Positions 5,376 through 15,754 of a stretch of DNA of 15,754 bases are shown one piece after another. Position 1 is the stretch's first letter, and each line of letters begins with the position of its first letter. Below the pieces are notes generated by a model that did no database searches, was not told the origin of the DNA, and worked only from the letters and a program-made list of their open reading frames with translations. Origin of the DNA: Lentisphaeria bacterium (lineage in GTDB: Bacteria; Verrucomicrobiota; Lentisphaeria; Victivallales; Victivallaceae); the NCBI GenBank assembly GCA_900768515.1, contig CAAGDG010000172.1:1-15754 (forward strand), given 5' to 3'. Made by a program: the position numbers and the translations under genes.

Positions 5376-6013
5376 TTCTCCATCTCCTCCCGGGCGACCT
5401 CCTCCCGGCGGCGTTCGAAGAAGCTGATGATTTCCAGCGACGCCTTCTCCATATCCAGAGTGATCGAATTGACCCGGGCCACCAGATAGTTGTAACCGAG
5501 ATAGCAGGGAATCGCCACCACCAACGCAGCGGCGGTCGTCACCAGCGACATGTTCACCGAACTGGCCAGATCGGTCGCGGAAAGATACTCGTTCGCCCCC
5601 ACCACCTGGAAGGTTTTCATCATGCCGAGCACCGTGCCCACAAACCCCAGCAGCGGCAGCACGAAGCCGAGCGTTCCGAGCACGCTGATGTGCCGCTCCA
5701 GTTTGGGAATCTCTTCGAGCGCAGCGTCATCGATCGCCTCACGGATGTTCTCGTCCCCCCGTTCGTAGGCGAGAATCGCCGCGCCGAGCAGCCGTGCGGC
5801 CGGACCCGGCGTGTTGTCGCAAAGCGTCAGCGCCTCGACGAAACCGTCCCGGCGCAGCACGTTGAAGAGTCCGCGCAGCAGCTCGCGCACGTTGATCTCC
5901 TCCCGGTGAAACTGAAACACCTTTTTCAGAAAGATGAACAATACGATCAGACTCGCGGCAAGAATGATCCACATGATCGGACCGCCGTCGTGCATCAGTT
6001 GAAGGAATACCAT
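5372..6013 (-). CDS. exbB: MotA/TolQ/ExbB proton channel protein ExbB
   Basis: The 213-residue protein has three transmembrane helices: about residues 12-30, 108-133 and 154-180. The second contains LLGFVGTVLGMMKTF, the signature of the MotA/TolQ/ExbB family, and the third has the conserved polar residues in SLVTTAAALVVAIP. The cytoplasmic segment between helices one and two (about 31-107) has normal size. ExbB pentamers house the ExbD helices and conduct protons. I place the start at ATG 6013, which has AGGAG ten bases upstream and a leading MVFLQLMHDGGP typical of the family; a frame extension of 15 residues further upstream overlaps the TPR gene and looks unlikely. It starts two bases from the stop of the TPR gene and overlaps exbD by four. 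Confidence 0.93.
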   Translation of the reverse strand: MVFLQLMHDGGPIMWIILAASLIVLFIFLKKVFQFHREEINVRELLRGLFNVLRRDGFVEALTLCDNTPGPAARLLGAAILAYERGDENIREAIDDAALEEIPKLERHISVLGTLGFVLPLLGFVGTVLGMMKTFQVVGANEYLSATDLASSVNMSLVTTAAALVVAIPCYLGYNYLVARVNSITLDMEKASLEIISFFERRREEVAREEMEK

Positions 6014-6014
6014 C

Positions 6015-8513
6015 TCACTGCTTCTCCTGCAAATTGTGTTTGCGTTTGATCTCCTCACGAATCCGGTCGAACTCCTCTCCCACCGGCAGATTCAACTCTT
6101 TGAGCATCGCCATGGCGCGCAACGCACTGGCGGCGCCCTGCGGACTCCCCTCCTTCAAATAGGCGAGACAGGCGGCGTAGGCGGCCTTCCCGGTCCAGAC
6201 CGGATCCGGCGAAATTCCGCTGCGCCGCTGATCCCGCGCCAGATAGAGCAACCGGTCGTAGGCGGCCAGCGCCGCTCCGGATTCACCGGAAAGTTCCAGC
6301 GATTTCCCGAGCTTGTAGAGACTCTGCAGCCGGATCCGCCCATCGCCGGCCTTTTCGGAAAGTTTCCGGTAGAGGTCCACCGCGACCGCCAGATCCGCCG
6401 GATCGAGAGTCTCCGAATAGAGGCTGTACCGGCAGTCGGCGATCCGCCCGGAACAGGCGTCTCCAAAAACTCCGGAGGGGCGCAACTCCTTCGCCCGCCG
6501 GTAAAATTTCAAAGCTTCCGCGTAATCGCCGGAATCGGCCAGCAGGCCGCCCGCGGCAAAGGCGGCGTCGGCACCGAACCCGCTCGTGACGTAGCGGTCG
6601 AGAATTTCCCGATACAATTTCAGCGCCTCCTCCGGCTTCTCCCGCGCCACCGCGAGACCGGCGCGCAGGTAGAGCAGTTCCGCGGCCACCTCCGGATCGG
6701 CCGCCCGCCGGCTGGAGGAAAGAAGCTGAATCATTTTTTCCGCCTCGTCCGGACGACCGTCGCGCAGCAGGCAGCCGGCGATCTGCAGCCGAGCCTCCAC
6801 CGCGCCGGGGGAATCCGGATACCCGTTGTCGAGCGCGCTCAGCGCCAGCGCCATCTCCCCCGCCATCCCGCCGAAATAGGCGGCCTGCACCGCCCGGTAC
6901 AGCGCGACCGGAGCATCTTCCGCTTTCGGCGCCAGCTCCGCGTAACGCCGGAATCCTCCGGCGGCGGCGGCAAACTCCCGCTGCCGGTAAGCCAGGTCCG
7001 CCGCGCTGTACGTCGCCGCCGGAACCCGCGCCGACTTTGGATGAAGCATGATGAATTTCTGGTACTCACTCCGGGCCGCGGCCAGTTCGCCGTTCTTCTC
7101 CAGCAGCAGCGCGCGGTAATAGTCGGCTTCGGCGGCGTATTCCGGATTTTTCGAATCGTGCAGCTGCGTCGCAACCGGCAACGCATCCTTGTAACGCTTC
7201 AGGTGAAACAGGCTGTGAAGCAGCCAGTAACGCGCCGCTTCCGACTGTTCGCCCCCCTCCTTCTCCACCTTCCGGAAAAACTCCTCCGCCTTCGCATAAT
7301 TCTTCTCGCGGAAATAGTGCTCCCCCAGAAGATAATTTCCCCGCTGCCGCTGCGCCGGGGTCTCCGCCTGCTCCACCAGATAGCGAAGCATCCGCAGCTC
7401 CGTCGCGGCATCCCCGGAACGGCGGGCCCGTTCCGCCGCCTCCTGCGCCGCCTCCAGCCGGAATCGGACCGGAATTCGATTGTCTCCGGTAATCCGCGCA
7501 AACAGCGCGATCGCCTCCGGGTTGCGTCCTGCTCCGGCCAGCAGGCGGGCGCCCTGCATCAACAGCGAAGTGCGGTCTGGCGCGTCCGGAAAGAAATCAA
7601 GATAGCGCTCCAGGGTCGCCGCGGCCCGGACCGGATCCGACTTGGCCTGGAGGTTGATCAACCGGCGCAGGATGTTCTGACGCTCCTGATCGTTGCCCGC
7701 CAGCTCAAATGCCGTATTCAGCAACCGGCCGGCAAATGCGGAATCTCCGGCGCCGGCCGCCAGATCGGCGCCCTCGGAAGCGAGATCGAACATCAGCGCA
7801 TCGGGATACCGGCGCGGATTCTTCTCCAGCGTCTCCCAGCTCGAAAGGAACGCCTTCAAATCCTTCCGTTTCAGAGCCGCCGCCGCCTCCAGCTGCACAT
7901 ACTCCCGGGGGGCCTCATCGGCAAACCGGCGCTCCTCAAACAACTGACGCGCCTCCTCCTGACGCCCGGCCTGCAGCAAAGCATAGATCCGCCCCAACCG
8001 GGCATCACGCGCGACCGCCGGAAGATCGGCGTTTTCGGTTTCTATGGCGGCGTACTCCCCCGCCGCTCCGGCGGGGTCCCCCTTCCGGAGCCGGGTGAAC
8101 GCCAGTGCCAGACGCGCGGCGCCGACCGTGGCGGGATCGGATGCGCTCTTCCGTAGCGAACGGAAAAACGACTCCGCCTCCGGATAACGCCGCTCCGCCA
8201 GCAGCAGCTGCCCGGGCAGGAGACCGGCCGACTCCGCCGGAAGTTTCGATCGGAACTCCTCCAGCAGCCGGCGCGCCTCTTCCAGATCCCCGGCGTGGAG
8301 CCGGGTCCGGGCCAGAGCCAGGGTGTCGGCGCCCCATTCGCGCAGATTCCCGCCGGCCAGTACCCGGGCGCTGGAGTAGAACCGCGCCGCGTTCTCATAA
8401 TCCCCGGAGGCGAAAGCGTCGTCACCGAGGCGCCGCTCCGTCGCCTCGTCCGCCGAGGCCGGCGCGCCGAAGAGAAAGAGCAATCCCAAGCCGATCACCG
8501 GAAGAAACTTCAT
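6015..8513 (-). CDS. Exported tetratricopeptide-repeat protein
   Basis: The 832-residue protein begins with a cleavable signal peptide (hydrophobic core LPVIGLGLLFLFG, likely cut after APASA at residue 21). It then consists almost entirely of helical TPR-type repeats. Clear examples lie near residues 22-52 (DDAFASGDYENAARFY), 388-418 (EHYFREKNYAKAEEFFRKV) and 645-680 (LLADSGDYAEALKFYRRA). No enzymatic domain is visible. It should be periplasmic or associated with the inner face of the outer membrane, serving as a protein-binding scaffold. Large TPR proteins directly before exbB-exbD-tonB are a pattern I recall in Planctomycetes, Verrucomicrobia and relatives, and some are annotated like YbgF/CpoB, a Tol-system partner. 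It starts 21 bases after recA, and its stop is followed at once by the exbB start. The ATG at 8513 has GGAG close before it. Confidence 0.88.
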   Translation of the reverse strand: MKFLPVIGLGLLFLFGAPASADEATERRLGDDAFASGDYENAARFYSSARVLAGGNLREWGADTLALARTRLHAGDLEEARRLLEEFRSKLPAESAGLLPGQLLLAERRYPEAESFFRSLRKSASDPATVGAARLALAFTRLRKGDPAGAAGEYAAIETENADLPAVARDARLGRIYALLQAGRQEEARQLFEERRFADEAPREYVQLEAAAALKRKDLKAFLSSWETLEKNPRRYPDALMFDLASEGADLAAGAGDSAFAGRLLNTAFELAGNDQERQNILRRLINLQAKSDPVRAAATLERYLDFFPDAPDRTSLLMQGARLLAGAGRNPEAIALFARITGDNRIPVRFRLEAAQEAAERARRSGDAATELRMLRYLVEQAETPAQRQRGNYLLGEHYFREKNYAKAEEFFRKVEKEGGEQSEAARYWLLHSLFHLKRYKDALPVATQLHDSKNPEYAAEADYYRALLLEKNGELAAARSEYQKFIMLHPKSARVPAATYSAADLAYRQREFAAAAGGFRRYAELAPKAEDAPVALYRAVQAAYFGGMAGEMALALSALDNGYPDSPGAVEARLQIAGCLLRDGRPDEAEKMIQLLSSSRRAADPEVAAELLYLRAGLAVAREKPEEALKLYREILDRYVTSGFGADAAFAAGGLLADSGDYAEALKFYRRAKELRPSGVFGDACSGRIADCRYSLYSETLDPADLAVAVDLYRKLSEKAGDGRIRLQSLYKLGKSLELSGESGAALAAYDRLLYLARDQRRSGISPDPVWTGKAAYAACLAYLKEGSPQGAASALRAMAMLKELNLPVGEEFDRIREEIKRKHNLQEKQ

Positions 8514-8534
8514 GACTCCATCGCCCGGAATGAA

Positions 8535-9629
8535 TTACAATTCGCCAGCCGGAGAGGCCGCGCCATCGGCGCTCCCTTCGGAATCCTCCACCTTCGCGGC
8601 CGGCTGGCCGCCCCGGACCTTCTCCTGAATCCGGTCAAGCAGCTTCTTCTGCAGTTCGGGACTTCCGGCGATCAGCGCCTTGGTCTGATCGCGCCCCTGT
8701 CCCAGCTGCTCGCCGTCGAGACTGAACCAGGAGCCGCGCTTCTCAAGCAGCCCCATGTCGGTGGCGACATCGAGGATCGAACCGGCCTTCGAAATTCCCT
8801 CGTTGTACATGATGTCGAACTCCGCCACCCGGAACGGCGGCGCCATCTTGTTCTTGACCACCTTGACCCGCGCCCGGTTGCCGATGATGTTCCCGGCGGC
8901 GTCTTTGATCACCGTGGTCTTGCGGATATCCATCCGGATCGAAGCGTAGAACTTGAGCGCATTCCCTCCGGTGGTGGTCTCCGGATTCCCGAACATCACA
9001 CCGATCTTCTCCCGAATCTGGTTGGTGAAGATGATGCAGGTCCGGCTGCGGCTCGCGGCGCCGGTCAGCTTCCGCAGGGCCTGCGACATCAGCCGCGCCT
9101 GCAGTCCGACATGGGAATCCCCCATCTGTCCTTCGATTTCCGCCTTCGGCACCAGCGCGGCAACCGAGTCCACCACCAGCACGTCGATCGCGTTGGAACG
9201 GACCAGCGTGTCGCAGATATTCAAAGCGTCCTCTCCGCAGTCGGGCTGGGAGATCAGCAGATTCTTGATGTCGACGCCGATCTTCTCCGCGTAACCCGGA
9301 TCGATCGCATGTTCCGCGTCGATGATCGCACAGCGGCCGCCGGCAGCCTGCGAATTGGCGATCACATGCAGACAGAGCGTAGTTTTGCCGCTCGATTCCG
9401 GACCGTAAATCTCAATGATCCGGCCGGCGGGAAGTCCACCGACCCCCAGCGCGAGATCCAGCGCCAGCGAACCGGTACTGATCACCGGGACATCGCCGAT
9501 GGCGGTCCCGGTATCTCCGAGCCGCATGATTGTCCCTTTGCCGAACTCCTTTTCAATCTGACTGATCGCGATTTCAAGGTTCCTGGCCCGGACGTCGGCG
9601 GTATTGGACGAGGCATTCTTGTCTGCCAT
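8535..9629 (-). CDS. recA: Recombinase RecA
   Basis: RecA forms filaments on single-stranded DNA, catalyses strand exchange and stimulates LexA-type cleavage. The 364 residues are the normal length. Walker A GPESSGKT is at residues 76-83, the catalytic-type Glu106 lies in IIDAEHAID, Walker B is at 150-155 (VLVVDS), and the DNA-binding loops are recognisable (PKAEIEGQMGDSHVG and NPETTTGGNALKF). The C-terminal tail is short and acidic. The usual QPDTGE is QPDCGE here. The ATG at 9629 has AGGAG five bases upstream. It lies only 26 bp after gyrB, too short for a full promoter plus an SOS operator, so it is probably transcribed with gyrB or from a promoter inside the gyrB end. It is followed 21 bases later by the TPR gene, placing recA at the head of an envelope-energy cluster. 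Confidence 0.98.
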   Translation of the reverse strand: MADKNASSNTADVRARNLEIAISQIEKEFGKGTIMRLGDTGTAIGDVPVISTGSLALDLALGVGGLPAGRIIEIYGPESSGKTTLCLHVIANSQAAGGRCAIIDAEHAIDPGYAEKIGVDIKNLLISQPDCGEDALNICDTLVRSNAIDVLVVDSVAALVPKAEIEGQMGDSHVGLQARLMSQALRKLTGAASRSRTCIIFTNQIREKIGVMFGNPETTTGGNALKFYASIRMDIRKTTVIKDAAGNIIGNRARVKVVKNKMAPPFRVAEFDIMYNEGISKAGSILDVATDMGLLEKRGSWFSLDGEQLGQGRDQTKALIAGSPELQKKLLDRIQEKVRGGQPAAKVEDSEGSADGAASPAGEL

Positions 9630-9655
9630 GATTGCTCCTGAAAGTTGAAATGAAC

Positions 9656-12133
<2,478 letters not shown>

Positions 12134-12217
12134 GTCGCTTCCTATTCTCCCAGAGAGGTGGACCGGGGATAAGACAGAAAAAACCGCCTCCAGCCGGTAT
12201 TCCATTAATATCAAGAT

Positions 12218-12246
12218 AACATACACCGCAAAACTGTTTTCGTCAA
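12218..12246 (-). promoter_or_regulatory. Sigma-70-like promoter upstream of gyrB
   Basis: On the minus strand TTGACG (12246-12241) and TATGTT (12223-12218) are separated by exactly 17 bases, leaving a leader of about 80 nt before the gyrB start. The -35 box matches five of six consensus positions. It is divergent from the promoter of the lipid kinase gene at 12300-12328. Confidence 0.6.
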
Positions 12247-12299
12247 TGTTTCCACCGCAAAAAAGGCGCGGTTCCGGAAGCGGGAATTCCGGAGCGGAT

Positions 12300-12328
12300 T
12301 TGCATGGAGCCGAACGGCGTGCTATATT
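12300..12328 (+). promoter_or_regulatory. Sigma-70-like promoter of the SEC59-family kinase gene
   Basis: TTGCAT (12300-12305) and TATATT (12323-12328) are 17 bases apart. Transcription would start near 12335, about 35 nt before the chosen start codon at 12370. This also argues against the in-frame ATGs at 12304 and 12337. Confidence 0.6.
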
Positions 12329-12369
12329 TTCAGAACATGCCTCGACAACCCCGATCATGGAGAACCGTC

Positions 12370-13014
12370 ATGCCGGCAGAAACCGTCGCTCCGATCTCAT
12401 ACTGGGAAGAGATCAAACGCAAGGGAATCCACCTTTCGTCGCTGTGGATGGTCGTCGCGATAACCGTGATTCCGGACTGGAGGATCACCGCCGCCCTCTT
12501 CGGCGCGCTCCTGGCCGTCACACTGATCTCGGAACACGCTTATGCGAACGGCTGGCCGCTGCTCGGCCCCCTCTACGGAAAACTCTTCCGCCGGATGCTG
12601 CGGAAACCTCCGGTCCGCGGCCAGTGGATCGTCTCCGGCGGCGCCTACGTGCTGGCGGCGGGACTGCTTCTCGTGCTCCTCTTCGGCCGAATCCCGGCGG
12701 CCGGAGCGCTGGCGGTAATGCTGACCGGCGACGCGGCTGCCGCCCTGATCGGACGGCGGTTCGGCCGACACCGGGCGCCGAACAACAAAAGCTGGGAGGG
12801 GGTTGCCGCCTTTCTGCTGGTCGGATACGGAGCGCTGGCGCTCTACCTCGGCATCGTCGGCGCCGACCGGGCCTGTTTTCTGGCCGGGGCGGTGGCGATC
12901 TTCCCGGCGGCGGCGGCGGAACTTTTCGAGAAGCAGCTGCGGATTGACGACAATTTCTCGATTCCCCTGATCATGGGCGCGGCGCTGGAGCTGGCGGAAC
13001 GGTTTCTCCTGTAA
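12370..13014 (+). CDS. SEC59/DGK1/VTE5-family CTP-dependent lipid kinase
   Basis: This 214-residue polytopic inner-membrane protein has several hydrophobic helices. It carries the family hallmarks: an amphipathic N-terminus with EIKRKGIHLSS (residues 14-24), LTGDAAAALIGRRFG (118-132) with Asp121, NKSWEG (139-144), and the closing DDNFSIPLIMG (193-203). The same motif order is found in dolichol kinase (SEC59), yeast diacylglycerol kinase Dgk1 and phytol kinase VTE5, which use CTP to phosphorylate a lipid alcohol. It is shorter than the eukaryotic members and close to the bacterial ones in length. The bacterial substrate is unknown to me; diacylglycerol or a polyprenol are candidates. The ATG at 12370 is preceded by GGAGAA. 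It is transcribed divergently from gyrB and has no clear terminator; the gap promoter follows within about 65 bp. Automatic annotation may call it phosphatidate cytidylyltransferase. Confidence 0.82.
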   Translation: MPAETVAPISYWEEIKRKGIHLSSLWMVVAITVIPDWRITAALFGALLAVTLISEHAYANGWPLLGPLYGKLFRRMLRKPPVRGQWIVSGGAYVLAAGLLLVLLFGRIPAAGALAVMLTGDAAAALIGRRFGRHRAPNNKSWEGVAAFLLVGYGALALYLGIVGADRACFLAGAVAIFPAAAAELFEKQLRIDDNFSIPLIMGAALELAERFLL

Positions 13015-13079
13015 CGGGGGTTCCCGGCCGGAAAGCGCTCGGGATTCGATAAAAAAAGAACGAAAATGCATCCAAAACC

Positions 13080-13107
13080 TTGACTTTTCGCGGAAACGAA
13101 TTATATT
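13080..13107 (+). promoter_or_regulatory. Strong promoter of gap
   Basis: TTGACT (13080-13085) and TATATT (13102-13107) are 16 bases apart in a markedly AT-rich stretch. Transcription would begin around 13114, giving a leader of about 50 nt before the gap start codon. The near-consensus boxes fit a highly expressed glycolytic gene. Confidence 0.7.
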
Positions 13108-13165
13108 TTCTACTATATCTCCAAATAAGGTTTGCACCCTTTCAATCAAAAAAAGGAAAGTCAAA

Positions 13166-14164
<999 letters not shown>

Positions 14165-14185
14165 GCGATCTTGTTTCCCTGAAGG

Positions 14186-14216
14186 GGCGGGTGGTACATG
14201 GCCGCCCGCCTTTTTT
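14186..14216 (+). terminator. Intrinsic terminator between gap and pgk
   Basis: GGCGGGTGG (14186-14194) pairs with CCGCCCGCC (14202-14210) over nine bases with one G-T pair and a seven-base loop, directly followed by six Ts and TTTTG nearby. It begins 22 bases after the gap stop codon. No good promoter is seen between it and pgk, so partial read-through into pgk is likely. Confidence 0.85.
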
Positions 14217-14249
14217 GTTTTGAACCCAAAGTTTGAAGTGGAGAAGAAA

Positions 14250-15503
14250 ATGAACAAGAAGACTCTGCGCGATGTCGATCTCAAAGGAAAGCGCGTTGTG
14301 ATGCGCGTCGATTTCAATGTGCCGATCAAGGATGGGGTCATCAAAGACGACACCCGGATCAAGGGCGCACTTCCGTCGATCCGCTATGTGCTCGACAACG
14401 GCGGCAGCCTGGTTCTGATGAGCCACCTCGGCCGTCCGGCGGAAAAGGGTTACGAGGCCGATTTCAGCCTGAAGCCGGTCGCGGAATACCTCTCGAAAAT
14501 GCTCGGCAAGCCGGTCGCATTCGCGGCGGATTGCGCGAATGCCGACAAGGAAGTCGCCGCGATGAAGCCGGGCGACGTGCTGATGCTTGAGAACACCCGC
14601 TTCTACAAGGCGGAACAGGGCAAGCTCAAGCAGAAGGAAGGACAGTCCGACGAAGAGTTCAAGGCCAAGAAGGCCGAACTCAAGGAGGAGCAGCAGAAGC
14701 TGGCCCGCAAGCTCGCCTCCTACGGCGACATCTACTGCAACGACGCGTTCGGCACCGCCCACCGCGCCCACGCTTCGACCGCCGTCATCACCAAGTACCT
14801 GCCGACCGCGGTCGCCGGCTTCCTGATGGAAAAGGAGATTGAATATCTCGGCAGCGCGGTGGAGAACCCGGTCCGGCCGTTCGTGGCGATCCTCGGCGGC
14901 GCCAAGGTCTCCGACAAGCTCGCCGTGGTGAAAAACCTCCTGACCAAGGTGGACACCCTGATCATCGGCGGCGGCATGGCCTACACCTTCCTGAAGGCGC
15001 AGGGCCACGAAGTCGGCAACTCGCTCTGCGAACCCGACCAGATCGAATACGCCAAGGAGATGATCGCCAAGGCCAAGGAGCTGGGCGTGAACTTCCTGCT
15101 GCCGATCGACAACGTCGCGGCCGACAAGTTCGACGCCGAGGCCAACACCCAGATCGTCGGGGACGACATCCCGGCCGGCTGGATGGCGCTCGATATCGGG
15201 CCGAAGACCACGGAACTCTACGCCAAAGCGATCAGGGGCGCCAAGACCGTCGTCTGGAACGGGCCGATGGGCTGCTTTGAGATGCCCGCCTTCTCCAAGG
15301 GTACCTTCGGCGTCTGCGCCGCGGTGGCCGAGGTCAAGGCCAACGGCGGAGTTTCGATCATCGGCGGCGGCGACAGCGTTTCCGCGGTCAACAAGTCCGG
15401 CCTGGCCGACAAGATGAGCCACATCTCCACCGGCGGCGGCGCTTCTCTCGAATACCTCGAAGGGAAGGCGCTCCCCGGCGTGGTCGCGCTCTCCGACAAG
15501 TAA
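14250..15503 (+). CDS. pgk: Phosphoglycerate kinase
   Basis: The enzyme transfers the acyl phosphate of 1,3-bisphosphoglycerate to ADP, giving ATP. The 417-residue protein shows RVDFNVP (residues 19-25), the substrate-binding SHLGRP (58-63), NDAFGTAHRAHAS (164-176), GGAKVSDK (216-223), VVWNGPMG (334-341) and the nucleotide-binding GGGDSVSAV (372-380). Between RF (117-118) and LARKLA (151-156) there are about 20 residues more than in the usual form, a Lys/Glu/Gln-rich charged helix around 128-150. The ATG at 14250 has GGAG six bases upstream; TTG at 14220 is an in-frame but unlikely alternative. It follows gap after a terminator and is probably expressed by read-through. A second terminator follows its stop. 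Confidence 0.97.
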   Translation: MNKKTLRDVDLKGKRVVMRVDFNVPIKDGVIKDDTRIKGALPSIRYVLDNGGSLVLMSHLGRPAEKGYEADFSLKPVAEYLSKMLGKPVAFAADCANADKEVAAMKPGDVLMLENTRFYKAEQGKLKQKEGQSDEEFKAKKAELKEEQQKLARKLASYGDIYCNDAFGTAHRAHASTAVITKYLPTAVAGFLMEKEIEYLGSAVENPVRPFVAILGGAKVSDKLAVVKNLLTKVDTLIIGGGMAYTFLKAQGHEVGNSLCEPDQIEYAKEMIAKAKELGVNFLLPIDNVAADKFDAEANTQIVGDDIPAGWMALDIGPKTTELYAKAIRGAKTVVWNGPMGCFEMPAFSKGTFGVCAAVAEVKANGGVSIIGGGDSVSAVNKSGLADKMSHISTGGGASLEYLEGKALPGVVALSDK

Positions 15504-15521
15504 TTGAAATCATGAGAGTCG

Positions 15522-15563
15522 ACGGGGGGCGGAGCATCCACGGTGCTCCGTTCCCCGTTTTTT
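15522..15563 (+). terminator. Intrinsic terminator after pgk
   Basis: A 15-base left arm (15522-15536) pairs with 15544-15558 with only two G-T pairs and a seven-base loop, followed by a run of six Ts (15558-15563). It lies 18 bases after the pgk stop codon. Confidence 0.9.
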
Positions 15564-15610
15564 CGATGGAGCCGTTGGGTCCGGGGATCCACGGCAGCGA
15601 AGGAGGAAAA

Positions 15611-15736
15611 ATGGCGGAGAAAGTCACTCTGGGACGGACCGGAATCTCGGTGGACAAAAATGGATTCGGCGCTCTTCCCATCCAGCGGGTTGCAAAAGAA
15701 GAGGCGGTCCGGCTGCTGCGGAAGGCGTTCGACAAC
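15611..15736 (+). CDS. Aldo/keto reductase, N-terminal fragment (cut by contig end)
   Basis: Forty-two codons are present before the sequence runs into adapter. The translation starts with MAEKVTLGRTGISVDKNGFG and continues to a helix with EEAVRLLRKAFDN. This is the typical beginning of the aldo/keto reductase TIM barrel (LGRTG-x-x-V first strand, then GALP, then the helix before the next strand). Members reduce carbonyls with NADPH; some carry a 4Fe-4S domain at the C-terminus, which cannot be judged here. The ATG has a very strong AGGAGGA ribosome binding site seven bases or so upstream. No promoter is evident after the pgk terminator. Everything after 15736 is not genomic, so the true downstream sequence is unknown. 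Confidence 0.85.
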
Positions 15737-15754
15737 AGATCGGAAGAGCACACG
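15737..15754. other. Illumina TruSeq adapter contamination at contig end
   Basis: The last 18 bases, AGATCGGAAGAGCACACG, equal the start of the standard Illumina TruSeq read-1 adapter. They interrupt the aldo/keto reductase frame exactly at the end. The first base could by chance be genomic, so the border is accurate to a base or so. These bases should be trimmed. Confidence 0.97.

Noticed and set aside
6036..8156. Open frame of 706 codons antisense to the TPR gene
   Set aside because: It is a shadow of the TPR gene, which has a signal peptide and repeats. The antisense translation is Arg/Gln/Pro-rich without domains.
12304..12369. Upstream in-frame ATGs (12304 and 12337) as start of the lipid kinase
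   Set aside because: They overlap or lie at the predicted promoter and transcription start, while ATG 12370 has a proper ribosome binding site and gives the normal family N-terminus.

Overview
The window looks like a chromosomal contig end from a GC-rich Gram-negative bacterium. The best guess is a relative of Lentisphaerota/Verrucomicrobiota, such as a Victivallis-like gut organism. The clues are a GntR-type helix-turn-helix fused to a LacI-like sensor domain, a Gfo/Idh/MocA dehydrogenase of a type I recall from such polysaccharide degraders, and a TPR-ExbB-ExbD-TonB cluster behind housekeeping genes. The lineage is an inference from gene style, not from any search.

Layout. Positions 1-602 hold no convincing gene; the stretch is AT-richer than the rest and carries inverted repeats. 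Positions 603-2974 (minus strand) hold a two-gene sugar module: a regulator translationally coupled (TGATG) to a dehydrogenase, with a likely promoter and repeated TGTTGYA boxes upstream. Positions 3225-12133 (minus) form a tightly packed nine-gene run, in transcription order: gyrB, recA, a large exported TPR protein, exbB, exbD, a TonB-like protein, a small membrane zinc-ribbon protein and two small lipoproteins. Gaps are 26 bp or less and four junctions are 4-nt overlaps. Divergent from gyrB (12370-13014, plus) is a small membrane protein of the SEC59/DGK1/VTE5 CTP-dependent lipid kinase family. Then come the glycolytic genes gap and pgk (plus strand), each followed by an intrinsic terminator, and the start of an aldo/keto reductase gene cut off at the end.

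How the genes work together. ExbB, ExbD and the TonB-like protein should form a proton-driven inner-membrane motor acting across the periplasm. The TPR protein is a likely periplasmic partner. The three small downstream proteins are the least familiar part: one lipoprotein resembles a free, lipid-anchored ExbD periplasmic domain, one ends like LpoB/CsgG-type lipoproteins, and one joins a transmembrane helix to a cytoplasmic-type zinc ribbon. This Ton-like cluster with accessory proteins, transcribed behind gyrB and recA, is the most interesting feature.

The last 18 bases (15737-15754) match the Illumina TruSeq adapter and are a sequencing artefact, not genome. Long reading frames antisense to gyrB, the TPR gene and the dehydrogenase are GC-driven shadows and were left out.
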